64,000 bases of DNA, taken from assembly GCA_029260165.1 (NCBI GenBank), contig JAJDDT010000047.1:1-64000 (forward strand), written 5' to 3'. Below, piece after piece: positions 36,605 through 45,189 of the stretch (positions within the stretch are counted from its first letter, which is position 1; each line of letters starts with the position of its first letter). The notes beneath the pieces were generated by a model. That model ran no database searches and was not told the DNA's origin. It saw only the letters and a program-made list of their open reading frames with translations. Made by a program: the position numbers and the translations under genes. This DNA comes from Phycisphaerae bacterium (GTDB lineage Bacteria > Planctomycetota > Phycisphaerae > UBA1845).

Positions 36605-38032
36605 ATGTTCTATGTCGTGATCATTTTGTTGCATCTCGGGGCGTTGGTGGTGGTTGGGGCCTGGCATGCCAACCGCATCAGGACCCAGGAGGATTTCGCC
36701 GTCGCGGGGCGATCACTGACCGTCCCGATTCTCGTCGGTACCATGCTGACCACGTGGATCGGAACGGGCAGCCTGCTCGGACACTCCGAAAAAACCTGCG
36801 AAATCGGCATATCAGCCATCGTCATCCCGCTTGGCGGGGTGCTCGGCATCGCGGTGATTTCCATGGTCGCAGCCCGCGTTCGGCGATTCGGGCAAATCAC
36901 CGTCCTCGACATTCTGGAGACACGGTTTGGGGTCGGGCCTCGATTGCTCGGGACCATCGCACTAATCACCGCCTACCTCGTCATCGTCAGCTATCAATAT
37001 CGCGCCGGTGGGGCGGTCCTGCATCAGGTCACCGGCGACCTCTTCACACCACAATCGTGCACGCAAATCGCAGCCATCTTCATCATCGTCTACACGGTGT
37101 TGGCTGGTATGTTCTCCGTCGCGCGGACCGACGTCGCCAACGGCGTGATCATGGTCCTCGGATTTGTCATCGCCCTGCCGATTCTGTATGGAAAAGCCGG
37201 GGGATTCGACGGCATGCGCGAAGCCTTCGCCGAGACACCTTCCAAAATGCAGGTCTTCGGACCGATTCCGCCGATGGAGGCGGTCAATCTGATGCTGCCC
37301 GCGTTCCTGCTCGTAATGGGCGAAGCCAACCTCTACCAACGGTTCTTCTCAGCCAAAAACGTCCGGTCCGCGCGTATCAGCGCGATCCTGCTGATTCCCG
37401 CGATTGCGTGTGTCGAAATGATGATTATCGCGACGGCATGGGTGGCTAGCTCGTTTGTTGAACCGGAGAACCCCGCACACATCCTGCTCGTCGCAGCCAG
37501 GGATCACCTGCCACCCATACTCGGCGCACTGATGCTCGCGGCTGCCGTGGCAATCATCGTTTCGACGGCCGACTCGTTTCTACTCGTCGTCGCCACCTCG
37601 GTGACACGCGATGTTTACCAGCGATTTCTCAATCCCGACGCCTCACCGCAGCGGTTGGTTCTCATATCGCGCGCGTCAGTCGTCGGACTTGGCGCGGTCG
37701 CGTACGCCGCTTCTCAAACCAGCGAGAAATTTCTCGACGTCGCGCTGTGGGCATACACCGTTTACGGCGCATCCATCACACCCGCCATGATCGCAACGTT
37801 CTTCTGGAAACGGGCCACGACAGCCGGCGCGACAGCGTCGATCGCGTCCGGTGCGATCGTGACCGTCGTGTGGTCGCTCGGTGCCATGCAAGGATGGTTC
37901 GACCAGATCGCGTGGCTTTCATCAGTCGCCGCGGTCCTGCCCGCGATTCTCGTCTCCGTGTCAGCCCTCGTGATCGTCAGTCTGCTAACGCCAAAACCAC
38001 TTCCGCAGCAGTGGCAACCATTCGTCAAATAG
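36605..38032 (+). CDS. Sodium:solute symporter (SSS family)
   Basis: This 475-residue carrier has about 13 membrane helices in the LeuT fold. The recognisable elements are NRIRTQEDFAVAGRSL after helix 1, WIGTGSLLGHSEKTCEIGI, FSVARTDVANGVIMVLGF (the SSS signature region) and LAAAVAIIVSTADSFLLVVATSVTRDVYQRF, the latter with the conserved Ser/Thr that bind sodium. The substrate could be a sugar, amino acid, pantothenate or similar and cannot be told from sequence. The start at 36605 begins directly with helix 1. It stands alone, convergent with the OPT gene 45 bases away. Confidence 0.9.
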   Translation: MFYVVIILLHLGALVVVGAWHANRIRTQEDFAVAGRSLTVPILVGTMLTTWIGTGSLLGHSEKTCEIGISAIVIPLGGVLGIAVISMVAARVRRFGQITVLDILETRFGVGPRLLGTIALITAYLVIVSYQYRAGGAVLHQVTGDLFTPQSCTQIAAIFIIVYTVLAGMFSVARTDVANGVIMVLGFVIALPILYGKAGGFDGMREAFAETPSKMQVFGPIPPMEAVNLMLPAFLLVMGEANLYQRFFSAKNVRSARISAILLIPAIACVEMMIIATAWVASSFVEPENPAHILLVAARDHLPPILGALMLAAAVAIIVSTADSFLLVVATSVTRDVYQRFLNPDASPQRLVLISRASVVGLGAVAYAASQTSEKFLDVALWAYTVYGASITPAMIATFFWKRATTAGATASIASGAIVTVVWSLGAMQGWFDQIAWLSSVAAVLPAILVSVSALVIVSLLTPKPLPQQWQPFVK

Positions 38033-38077
38033 ACGAGCGTACAATCGCTGCCGCCGAAACGTCATCGTCCATTCGAA

Positions 38078-40654
38078 TCAATCGCCGGGTGACGGTGGAA
38101 ACGTTCGATCGACTTCATCAGAAGACGAATCACGGGGTGGACCCGAGGGCGGTGGACCCAATTCGTCGAGCAAACCTAGCGAATCCGTCGGCTTGTCCGG
38201 GGGCGACGGAGATTCCGACACCTCGCCCCACGACGATGCTTCCGACGTTGGTGAGTCTAACGACGGTGGTTCACCCAGCCTCTGATTCGGCGGAAGCGGA
38301 TGCGGCGAACCGAGTACATAGGTGGATTCGTGCGGGTTGACAGGCTCCGGTCTGTCAGACGGATGCGCCGTGCCAGCGGTTGAGGCCAATGTCGAATCGA
38401 ACGGATCGCGACCCGGACGAGACGGTTCAGGCTGAGGCGGTTCGACGGTTGCAGGCGCCGATGAAGACGCGAACCAGTCGTCCTTTGGCGCGAGCGGCCC
38501 GGGTGCGGGCCTGGGTGGAGTGGGTGCGTACGGGTCCGGGGAAATCACCGGAGGCTGCGGAACGGGCGCGATCGGTTCGGATGTCGGAGGCGGACCATCA
38601 GACGGAGACGGCGACGTCCCACCGGAGGGCAAATCGGGTGGCGTTGACCCGTCATCGGGCGACGGCGGCAACTGACCACCGCGCGTCCGACCCCGCCAGG
38701 AGATAAACGCCAACCACAACATCAAGAGCACGAACGGCACCAGCGTGACGACCCAACCGCGCCATTCGATGACCTCCGCTCCATCCGCTGGCTGCCACCA
38801 GTTCATGACATCCGAGATGAAACTCGATCCGTGAATTTTTTCCTTGAGGTCTGTCCACTTCTTCCATTCGGTGAAACCAGCCAGGCTCAGTCCCGCCATC
38901 GACAAACCCATCAGAGCACCGCCTGCGACCAGTCCCGATGCTCCCAACACCCCGGCGTGCGCCGCTTTCTGATCCTTTTTCCGGCCGGCGACCAACCATT
39001 GCAGCAAACCACCCGCGAAGATCGGCGACGTAACAGCCAACGGCAAATATAGACCAACCGCAAAAGGCAATGACGGAACAGCCAGACACTCCGCGACGAA
39101 CGCACACGCGGCTCCGATGAAAATCAATTCCCACGGCAGATTCTGTTCCATGATTCCGCTGACGACCATCCGAATAACGTTTGCCTGCGGTGCGAGCATC
39201 GTCTCCCTGGCTATCGCCCCTTCAGCGAGATTCGTTTCGGGAACGAACCCATACTGATTATTGAGCAGGATCAATACACCGGCACACGTCAGTGCCGACG
39301 TCACAACGCCGATAATCTCACCCATCTGCTGACGCTTGGGTGTCGCGCCAACAAGAAAACCTGTTTTCAAATCCTGGGAGCAGTCGCCCGCCAGCGCGAT
39401 CGCAATGCAAACCACCGCACCGACACCGATCAACGCACCCATGACGTCCGCGCCAGTCAGTCCCATCGCCTTGAAAATCAGTGCGGTCGCCATCAGCGTC
39501 GCAATGGTCATTCCCGAAACGGGCGACGACGTGCTGCCAACCAACCCGACGATTCGTGATGCAACGGCCACAAAAATGAACCCGGCCACAGCTACCGCGA
39601 TGGCAACAGGCCAGCCCGCCCCACTATCCATGTTCATCCCGTAGACGCCAAGGATGACCAGAATCGTGCCGCCAAGCACAACCCAGATGGGAATATCCTG
39701 ATCCGTTCGCTCTTCACTGCCCGCCCGTCCACCGAACAGTTGAACGAATGCGAACCAGACCGACGAGACGATTGCGGGCAGCGCGCGGAGCAGGGAAATC
39801 ACGCCACCAAACACAACGCCGCCAGCTCCCACATACCGAATGTAGTTGTTCCAGATTTCACCCGGAGCCATCTCGCTGATCAATGAGTCAGACGGAGCAA
39901 ACGGCGTCGCCAACCCGGAACCAAAGTAGGAAATCAGTGGAATAATGATCAGCCAGGCCACGAACCCACCGCTGACCATGATCGCCGACACACGCAGACC
40001 GAGAACGTAACCAACGCCCAGAAGGACCGCGGAGCCTTCCATCGCAACGTTGGTCTTCATGTCAAAACCAGCAAGCTTCGACTTGACCGGAATGGTGATC
40101 GTTTCGTGCCAGAACTTGAACAACGACTCCATCATCTTGTAGACGAAGCCGATAAACAATCCACCGAAAACCAACAACACCCCGCTACCGCCGGCTTGAC
40201 CGCTCCTGAGCACTTCCGCGCACGCGGTGCCTTCCGGGTACGGCAGATTGTCGTGCTCTTTCACGATCAGATACCGTCGCAACGGGATCATCATCAGCAC
40301 GCCGAGGATGCCACCGAGCACGCCAAACAACGCCATCCGCCAATAGCTCGGAATCAGATCAACCTCGGGAAAATCCTCATTCAGAATAAACAACGCCGGC
40401 ACGGTGAAAATCACACCCGCCGCCAACGACTCCCCCGCAGACCCGATCGTCTGCACCATGTTGTTCTCAAGAAGCGTCCCCCGACGCAGAATCCCGCGAA
40501 GAATCCCCATCGAAATCACCGCAGCCGGTATCGACGCCGAAATCGTCAGACCAAATCGCAACCCGACGTACGCATTGGCTGCCCCCATCACCACGCCGAT
40601 CACCACGCCAAGCACAATCGTCAGCGGCGTCAATTCCCGAATCTGTTCACGCAT
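38078..40654 (-). CDS. OPT-family oligopeptide transporter with long disordered C-terminal tail
   Basis: This protein of 858 residues has the OPT layout of about 14-16 membrane helices. The N-terminal GVVMGAANAYVGLRFGLTISASIPAAVIS and LPYPEGTACAEVLRSGQ are family signatures. After the last helix (LVPFVLLMLWLAFISW) about 200 residues rich in Pro, Ser, Asp and Gly follow (LPPSPDDGSTPPDLPSGG and similar), an extension not found in typical OPT proteins of about 650 residues. The start at 40654 is favoured by GGGAG nine bases upstream; ATG 40696 adds 14 residues. It would import peptides or metal-peptide complexes. It is convergent with the symporter gene and stands alone. Confidence 0.88.
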   Translation of the reverse strand: MREQIRELTPLTIVLGVVIGVVMGAANAYVGLRFGLTISASIPAAVISMGILRGILRRGTLLENNMVQTIGSAGESLAAGVIFTVPALFILNEDFPEVDLIPSYWRMALFGVLGGILGVLMMIPLRRYLIVKEHDNLPYPEGTACAEVLRSGQAGGSGVLLVFGGLFIGFVYKMMESLFKFWHETITIPVKSKLAGFDMKTNVAMEGSAVLLGVGYVLGLRVSAIMVSGGFVAWLIIIPLISYFGSGLATPFAPSDSLISEMAPGEIWNNYIRYVGAGGVVFGGVISLLRALPAIVSSVWFAFVQLFGGRAGSEERTDQDIPIWVVLGGTILVILGVYGMNMDSGAGWPVAIAVAVAGFIFVAVASRIVGLVGSTSSPVSGMTIATLMATALIFKAMGLTGADVMGALIGVGAVVCIAIALAGDCSQDLKTGFLVGATPKRQQMGEIIGVVTSALTCAGVLILLNNQYGFVPETNLAEGAIARETMLAPQANVIRMVVSGIMEQNLPWELIFIGAACAFVAECLAVPSLPFAVGLYLPLAVTSPIFAGGLLQWLVAGRKKDQKAAHAGVLGASGLVAGGALMGLSMAGLSLAGFTEWKKWTDLKEKIHGSSFISDVMNWWQPADGAEVIEWRGWVVTLVPFVLLMLWLAFISWRGRTRGGQLPPSPDDGSTPPDLPSGGTSPSPSDGPPPTSEPIAPVPQPPVISPDPYAPTPPRPAPGPLAPKDDWFASSSAPATVEPPQPEPSRPGRDPFDSTLASTAGTAHPSDRPEPVNPHESTYVLGSPHPLPPNQRLGEPPSLDSPTSEASSWGEVSESPSPPDKPTDSLGLLDELGPPPSGPPRDSSSDEVDRTFPPSPGD

Positions 40655-40836
40655 CAAGCCAAACTCCCAACCTGAAGATTCCGTCACACAGGCCATTACC
40701 TGTCTGAAAACCGAGCAGAAACCTGACTATAGGGCCTCGAATCCCCGTTGTGAACCCCGCAAGGGGGCCACCAACGTTTGTCTGATGGTCCCTATATCAC
40801 TACCATGGTCCATTCGTGATGTGACTGGAATAATTC

Positions 40837-41682
40837 ATGATCGATCCGATTCTTAAGCAAAAAACCGCCCAACTCGCCGAGATCATTAAACCCCTCGGAC
40901 GCGTCGCGGTTGCGTTCTCAGCCGGGGTCGATTCCACCTTCATCCTGAAATTCGCCGCAGACACCCTCGGACCCGAAAACGTCGTGGCTGTCACCGCCAA
41001 AAGCGACAGTCTCGCTGCGGCCGAATTCGAGCAGACCGTCACGCTTGCCAACCTCGTCGGCGTCAGGCACGTCGTCATCGAAACCGACGAATTCGACGAC
41101 CCCAACTATCTCGCCAATCCCGTCAATCGCTGCTATTTCTGCAAAACATCACTCTACAACCACATGGCTGACTTCTGCGCATCGCACGACATTCCAGCCG
41201 CCATCAACGGCATCAACGCCGACGACCTCGGCGACCACCGACCCGGAATCCAGGCTGCCCGCGAACACAACGTCCTCACGCCCGCCGCTGACGCAGGCCT
41301 AACCAAGGACGACATCCGAAAACTGTCCGCAGAAATGAACCTGCCCACCTTCGACAAACCCGCAAGCCCCTGCCTGTCCAGTCGCGTGCAATACGGCGAG
41401 AACATCACGCCCGAAAAACTGCGCATGATCGAATCGTGCGAAAAATTCCTGCACGAACTCGGCTTCCGCGAATGTCGCGTCCGACACCACAACAACCTCG
41501 CCCGCATCGAGGTGCCGGCTGACCGCATCAGAGATTTGCTCGACCTCGAAATGCGAAGCCGTATCGACGACCACTTCCGCAGCGCAGGCTATCAATACAT
41601 CACCATCGACATTCAAGGCTTCCGAAGCGGCAGCATGAACGAAGTCATCGCCTTCGGACAGGTTCAACCGACCCTCGGCTGA
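40837..41682 (+). CDS. larE: LarE-type ATP-dependent sacrificial sulfur transferase
   Basis: This 281-residue protein belongs to the LarE family, which activates a nicotinic acid derivative with ATP and donates sulfur from its own cysteine to build the nickel-pincer cofactor of lactate racemase. The PP-loop SAGVDST (residues 28-34) binds ATP. CYFCK (99-103) is conserved, and the sulfur-donating position lies in PASPCLSSR with Cys179. The Cys is retained, so it may act by self-sacrifice. larB and larC are not in the window and lactate racemase is not seen; the function therefore rests on family alone. It is divergent from the OPT gene. Confidence 0.85.
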   Translation: MIDPILKQKTAQLAEIIKPLGRVAVAFSAGVDSTFILKFAADTLGPENVVAVTAKSDSLAAAEFEQTVTLANLVGVRHVVIETDEFDDPNYLANPVNRCYFCKTSLYNHMADFCASHDIPAAINGINADDLGDHRPGIQAAREHNVLTPAADAGLTKDDIRKLSAEMNLPTFDKPASPCLSSRVQYGENITPEKLRMIESCEKFLHELGFRECRVRHHNNLARIEVPADRIRDLLDLEMRSRIDDHFRSAGYQYITIDIQGFRSGSMNEVIAFGQVQPTLG

Positions 41683-41707
41683 GTATGAAAGCGTCTTCAA
41701 GCCTGAC

Positions 41708-41735
41708 GTACCGCCACCCTTTGTGGTTGAGAGAA
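41708..41735 (+). repeat. Dispersed palindromic repeat, degenerate tandem unit 1
   Basis: This is the first of three tandem units. It reads GTACCGCCACCC, TTTGT, GGTTGAG, AGAA and is followed by TCAA. It matches the consensus in layout but with several changes. Confidence 0.5.
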
Positions 41736-41739
41736 TCAA

Positions 41740-41769
41740 TGTAGCGACCCCCCCCCGTGCGCGGCGGAA
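41740..41769 (+). repeat. Dispersed palindromic repeat, degenerate tandem unit 2
   Basis: The unit keeps the TGTAGCG lead and the GGAA end, but the middle is a C9 run followed by GTGCGCGGC, so the stem is damaged. TCAA separates it from the next unit. Confidence 0.6.
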
Positions 41770-41773
41770 TCAA

Positions 41774-41803
41774 TGTAGCGTCACCCCTTGTGGGTGACGA
41801 GAA
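41774..41803 (+). repeat. Dispersed palindromic repeat, tandem unit 3 (consensus copy)
   Basis: This copy is identical to the one at 7749: TGTAGC lead, GTCACCC and GGGTGAC arms, CTTGT centre and GAGAA tail. Spacing of the three units is 32-34 bases. Confidence 0.9.
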
Positions 41804-41878
41804 CACCAACCAACGTCAAACGAAGCCAATGGCGCTACACCCGAATTGAAAAGGCCCCAGGATTCCCCAATCGAAATC

Positions 41879-43204
41879 CTACCGACAATCCGACACAACG
41901 ACGTCAGCCACGGGCGAAAGCAACGATCCACAATCACCGGTGATCAGAACCTGATACGCCCCCGCGTCGTCGGCGTCGATGTTCGTCACGGTCAACGCCG
42001 TTCCCGTCGCACCCGAAATCGACACTCCATCGTGGAACCAGAGATACTCGTCGACTTCATCAGCCACGACAAACAGCGTGAAATTCGCACCCGCGCAGAA
42101 CGTCCCACCCTCCGGCGGCGTCAACAGCACCACATCCTCCAACACCGCCACGTTGGCAACGTTCAAAATCAAGACATCGCCGCAGTTGTCCGTGACCACG
42201 CAATCGTAAGACGCCGCATCCGCCGCAGACGCATCCGGAATTTCCAACACACTTGTCGTCTCCCCTTCGATGTTCTCGCCGTCACGCCGCCACTGAAACG
42301 AAACATGATCCGCGTCCACGCCGACTTGCAGTTGAAATTCGTCGCCCGGACAAGCTGTGACGTGGAGAGGCTGTTGTGTGATCGAAAAACCACACGGTCC
42401 GGTATACCGAAGCTGCAACCCGCGAAAATCCGCACGATCAACGTCGTCGTCCGCATCAAAATCAAATCCCACGCATCCGCCCGGCAACGGCCCACCACCA
42501 GGACCCGTCACGCAGGCGAAAAACAGCTCGACATCGATCAAATCAACGTCGTCATCCGAATCAATATCCCCATTCGCAGGCCCCGGCCCGCCAAAGAGCT
42601 GGAACTTGACATCAATATCCTGAAGCAACTCTACTTCGCAACACGTCCATGGAAACAAGAGATTTTGTGGGAGGAAGGTCGCCCACATACCCTCGCCGAC
42701 CACTTCCTCCGTCGTTACCGCGAAAATCTGTGGCGGAAAATCAAGGACAGGCAGAATTGTCCACCACAACTTCTCACCGGAACTGATGTAGACCTGTCCA
42801 CCGTCAAACCTCCCTTCGATGATTAGCCCAATGTCGTCACGGCAAATCTGAAAATCCCTGGAAGCGTCAAAACGGGCTACAGGCTTGTCGCTCAGACGCC
42901 CATCAATCTCTTCCCAGACGAAAAAGATAATCCCATCCGGCACACCACCAGCCGCACTGAAGGAGAACCGCAACCGCCCCCCGGTCACAACCGTTCCAAA
43001 CGGCAAATCCACATCAGCGGCAACCATGCCCACGATGTCCGGAGGGTCACCAAAATCCTGCGAGTAGTTCTTGTATCCCGCGAACGGTCCTTCTACGCTG
43101 AATGAATTGTCCCAAACAACGATGTCCCCCTTACCACCGTCATCCGCCAGCGTGCACGAGGCTGCGACCATCAACACCGCCATCAGCAACTTATGAAAAG
43201 ACAT
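41879..43204 (-). CDS. Secreted protein with internal dockerin-like module and two Ig-like domains
   Basis: This 441-residue protein has a signal peptide (residues 1-20). Residues 21-205 form a domain of unknown type with Trp-rich segments. A dockerin-like EF-hand pair follows: NGDIDSDDDVDLIDVELFFAC and FDFDADDDVDRADFRGLQ. The remaining 165 residues carry two immunoglobulin-like domains with the SFQWRRDGENI and YLWFHDGVSI tryptophan strands and DAASYDC and DAGAYQV motifs; each has a Cys pair. The module is usually at the C-terminus in this lineage but is internal here. It is probably a cell-surface or matrix protein. It stands alone and is convergent with larE. Confidence 0.8.
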   Translation of the reverse strand: MSFHKLLMAVLMVAASCTLADDGGKGDIVVWDNSFSVEGPFAGYKNYSQDFGDPPDIVGMVAADVDLPFGTVVTGGRLRFSFSAAGGVPDGIIFFVWEEIDGRLSDKPVARFDASRDFQICRDDIGLIIEGRFDGGQVYISSGEKLWWTILPVLDFPPQIFAVTTEEVVGEGMWATFLPQNLLFPWTCCEVELLQDIDVKFQLFGGPGPANGDIDSDDDVDLIDVELFFACVTGPGGGPLPGGCVGFDFDADDDVDRADFRGLQLRYTGPCGFSITQQPLHVTACPGDEFQLQVGVDADHVSFQWRRDGENIEGETTSVLEIPDASAADAASYDCVVTDNCGDVLILNVANVAVLEDVVLLTPPEGGTFCAGANFTLFVVADEVDEYLWFHDGVSISGATGTALTVTNIDADDAGAYQVLITGDCGSLLSPVADVVVSDCR

Positions 43205-43330
43205 GGACCGAATCCTTTACATTGCAACAACAAAACGCGCCGCCGAATTCGCGTTTCATCTTATCAGGAAGGCACACAAAATAACAGAATACCACCGCAA
43301 AATGAAAAATAGCCGCAGCCGCCACCTGTA

Positions 43331-43472
43331 CGGGTAACCTGATACTTGCACTCCCACCGAAGGTGGGACAAACTTCGCCAATCGTGCGGTGGGGTTGAGC
43401 ACCGGAAGAAGGCTCCTGACAGCGGGCGACCAGGGAAGACCGATGCCCCGTCCTGCGGGTAACCAGTGCAAG
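43331..43472 (+). ncRNA. Candidate structured leader upstream of the P5C dehydrogenase gene
   Basis: CTTGCACT (43345-43352) is complementary to AGTGCAAG (43465-43472), closing a domain of about 110 bases. Inside it are a hairpin with CCCACC / GGTGGG arms and a GAA loop (43353-43367), a CGGTG/CACCG hairpin (43387-43404) and a GGGC/GCCC hairpin flanked by CAG/CTG (43421-43455). The direct repeat CGGGTAACC occurs just outside (43331-43339) and inside (43456-43464). The closing stem ends 11 bases before the ATG and covers the Shine-Dalgarno region. It matches no riboswitch I can name; it could also be a chance fold in GC-rich sequence. Confidence 0.4.
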
Positions 43473-43483
43473 AGGATGATTCC

Positions 43484-45100
43484 ATGTCCCGGTTTCGCAA
43501 CGAACCCATACACAGCTTCACCAACGAACAACACCGAACCCAATACCTCGCCGCCCTCAAATACGTCCGCGGCGAACTCGGTCGCGAACACCCGCTCATC
43601 ATCGAGGGCCAATCAATCAGAACGCAGAATTGGATCACATCCACCAACCCCGCCGACCCCGACGAAACCGTCGGAGTGGTCGCGTCAGCCACAACAACAG
43701 ACGTCGACCACGCCGTCGCCGCAGCCAACCGCGCATTTAACGGTTGGCGAAACACCTCCCCCGAAGCGCGCGCCGACATCCTTCGCAAGGTCGCAACAGC
43801 CCTCCGCAACAGGCGATTCGAATTCAACGCGATGATGACCCTCGAAGCCGCAAAACCATGGCGCGAAGCAGACGCAGACACCGCAGAAGCCATCGACTAC
43901 CTCGATTACTACGCCGACCGCATCATCCACATGACCCGCCAACTCCGCCGCCGAGACCTTCCCGGCGAGGAAAACCACATGGTCTTCGAACCGAAGGGCG
44001 TCTGCGTCGTTCTTTCCCCGTGGTCATTCCCACTCGCCCTGCTCACCAACATGGCCGCCGCCGCCCTCGTCACCGGCAACACCGTCGTCATGAAACCAGC
44101 CTCCAACACCCCCGTCATCGCCGCCGGATTATTCGACCTTTTCCGCAACGCGGGTATCCCCGACGGCGTGCTCAACTTCCTCCCCGGTCAGGGCGCCACC
44201 ATCGGAACACACCTCGTCACACACCCGAACGTCCACGTCATCGCCTTCACCGGATCACGCGACGTCGGAACCAACATCCGCCGACAAGCCTGCGACGTCG
44301 CACCCAACCAGCGACACATCAAAAAGGTCATCGCCGAACTCGGCGGAAAAAACGCCATCATCGTCGACGACAGCGCCGACCTCGACGAGTCCGTCTCAGG
44401 CGTCATCAAATCCGCCTTCGGATACAGCGGACAAAAATGCACCGCCGCAAGCCGCGTCATCGTCCTCCAATCCGTCTACAACGACTTCTGCGACAAACTC
44501 GTCGACGCCGTCCGAACCCTCACCATCGGGCCAGCCGAACAACCCGCCACCATCATCGCACCACTCATCGACGACCAACTCGTCCGGTCCGTCCGCGACC
44601 ACATCACCCAGGCCAAATCAGTCGCCCGCCTGATTCACGAAACCCCCACCGAAAGACTCCCCGACCCCAACCGCTACGTCGGCCCAACCATCTTCGCCGA
44701 CGTCCCCCCCGAATCGCCCATCGCCCAGGAGGAAATCTTCGGCCCCGTCCTCGCCATCCTCCGCGCCAATGATTTCACCCACGCCCTCAACATCGCAAAC
44801 GACACCCGATACGCCCTCACAGGCGGACTCTACTCCCGAACCCCCGACCACATCGACCAGACCAAACGCGACTTCCTCGTCGGAAATCTTTACATCAACC
44901 GAAAAATCACCGGCTCACGCGTGGACATCGAACCCTTCGGCGGACTGAACATGAGCGGCGACGGCGCCAAGGTCGGCGGACCCGACTACCTCCACCAATA
45001 CTGCAACGTCCGCACTATCACCGAACACACCCTCCGACACGGCCTCGCACCCGCCGCAGAGGTCGATCCAGGGTCTGACACATCATCAATTCCTATGTAG
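43484..45100 (+). CDS. L-glutamate gamma-semialdehyde (P5C) dehydrogenase-type aldehyde dehydrogenase
   Basis: This 538-residue protein is an NAD-dependent aldehyde dehydrogenase of the P5C dehydrogenase type, which oxidises glutamate semialdehyde to glutamate in proline catabolism. Motifs are VLSPWSFPLALLTNMAAAALVTGN, FTGSRDVGTNI, the general-base Glu in IAELGGKNAIIVDDSADLD and the catalytic Cys in SGQKCTAASR. NLYINRKITGSRVDIEPFGG is the substrate-specific C-terminal part of this branch. A proline dehydrogenase is not adjacent. I start at ATG 43484 after AGAGGA. Its TAG stop lies inside repeat copy 45096, so the last codons depend on where the repeat inserted. Confidence 0.9.
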   Translation: MSRFRNEPIHSFTNEQHRTQYLAALKYVRGELGREHPLIIEGQSIRTQNWITSTNPADPDETVGVVASATTTDVDHAVAAANRAFNGWRNTSPEARADILRKVATALRNRRFEFNAMMTLEAAKPWREADADTAEAIDYLDYYADRIIHMTRQLRRRDLPGEENHMVFEPKGVCVVLSPWSFPLALLTNMAAAALVTGNTVVMKPASNTPVIAAGLFDLFRNAGIPDGVLNFLPGQGATIGTHLVTHPNVHVIAFTGSRDVGTNIRRQACDVAPNQRHIKKVIAELGGKNAIIVDDSADLDESVSGVIKSAFGYSGQKCTAASRVIVLQSVYNDFCDKLVDAVRTLTIGPAEQPATIIAPLIDDQLVRSVRDHITQAKSVARLIHETPTERLPDPNRYVGPTIFADVPPESPIAQEEIFGPVLAILRANDFTHALNIANDTRYALTGGLYSRTPDHIDQTKRDFLVGNLYINRKITGSRVDIEPFGGLNMSGDGAKVGGPDYLHQYCNVRTITEHTLRHGLAPAAEVDPGSDTSSIPM

Positions 45101-45125
45101 CGTCACCCCTTGTGGGTGACGGGAA
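45096..45125 (+). repeat. Dispersed palindromic repeat, copy supplying a stop codon
   Basis: This is a consensus copy with a GGGAA tail. The first bases TGTAG overlap the ATG-TAG end of the dehydrogenase gene, so the stop codon TAG (45098-45100) is part of the repeat. Confidence 0.9.
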
Positions 45126-45189
45126 AATCAGAGACCATCGGCAAGCCGGTCACGCGACACATGACATGAAACTTCTCTGACACAAAACA

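Noticed and set aside
41706-41803. CRISPR array
   Set aside because: Only three degenerate units with 4-base gaps; no spacers and no cas genes.
41842-42826. 326-codon + strand frame antisense to the Ig/dockerin gene
   Set aside because: It is Arg/His-rich shadow sequence with no domain, while the minus strand has a signal peptide and folded domains.
43331-43472. c-di-GMP-I or cobalamin riboswitch before the dehydrogenase gene
   Set aside because: GGGACAAAC is reminiscent of c-di-GMP-I, but the tetraloop receptor arm and B12 box are missing.
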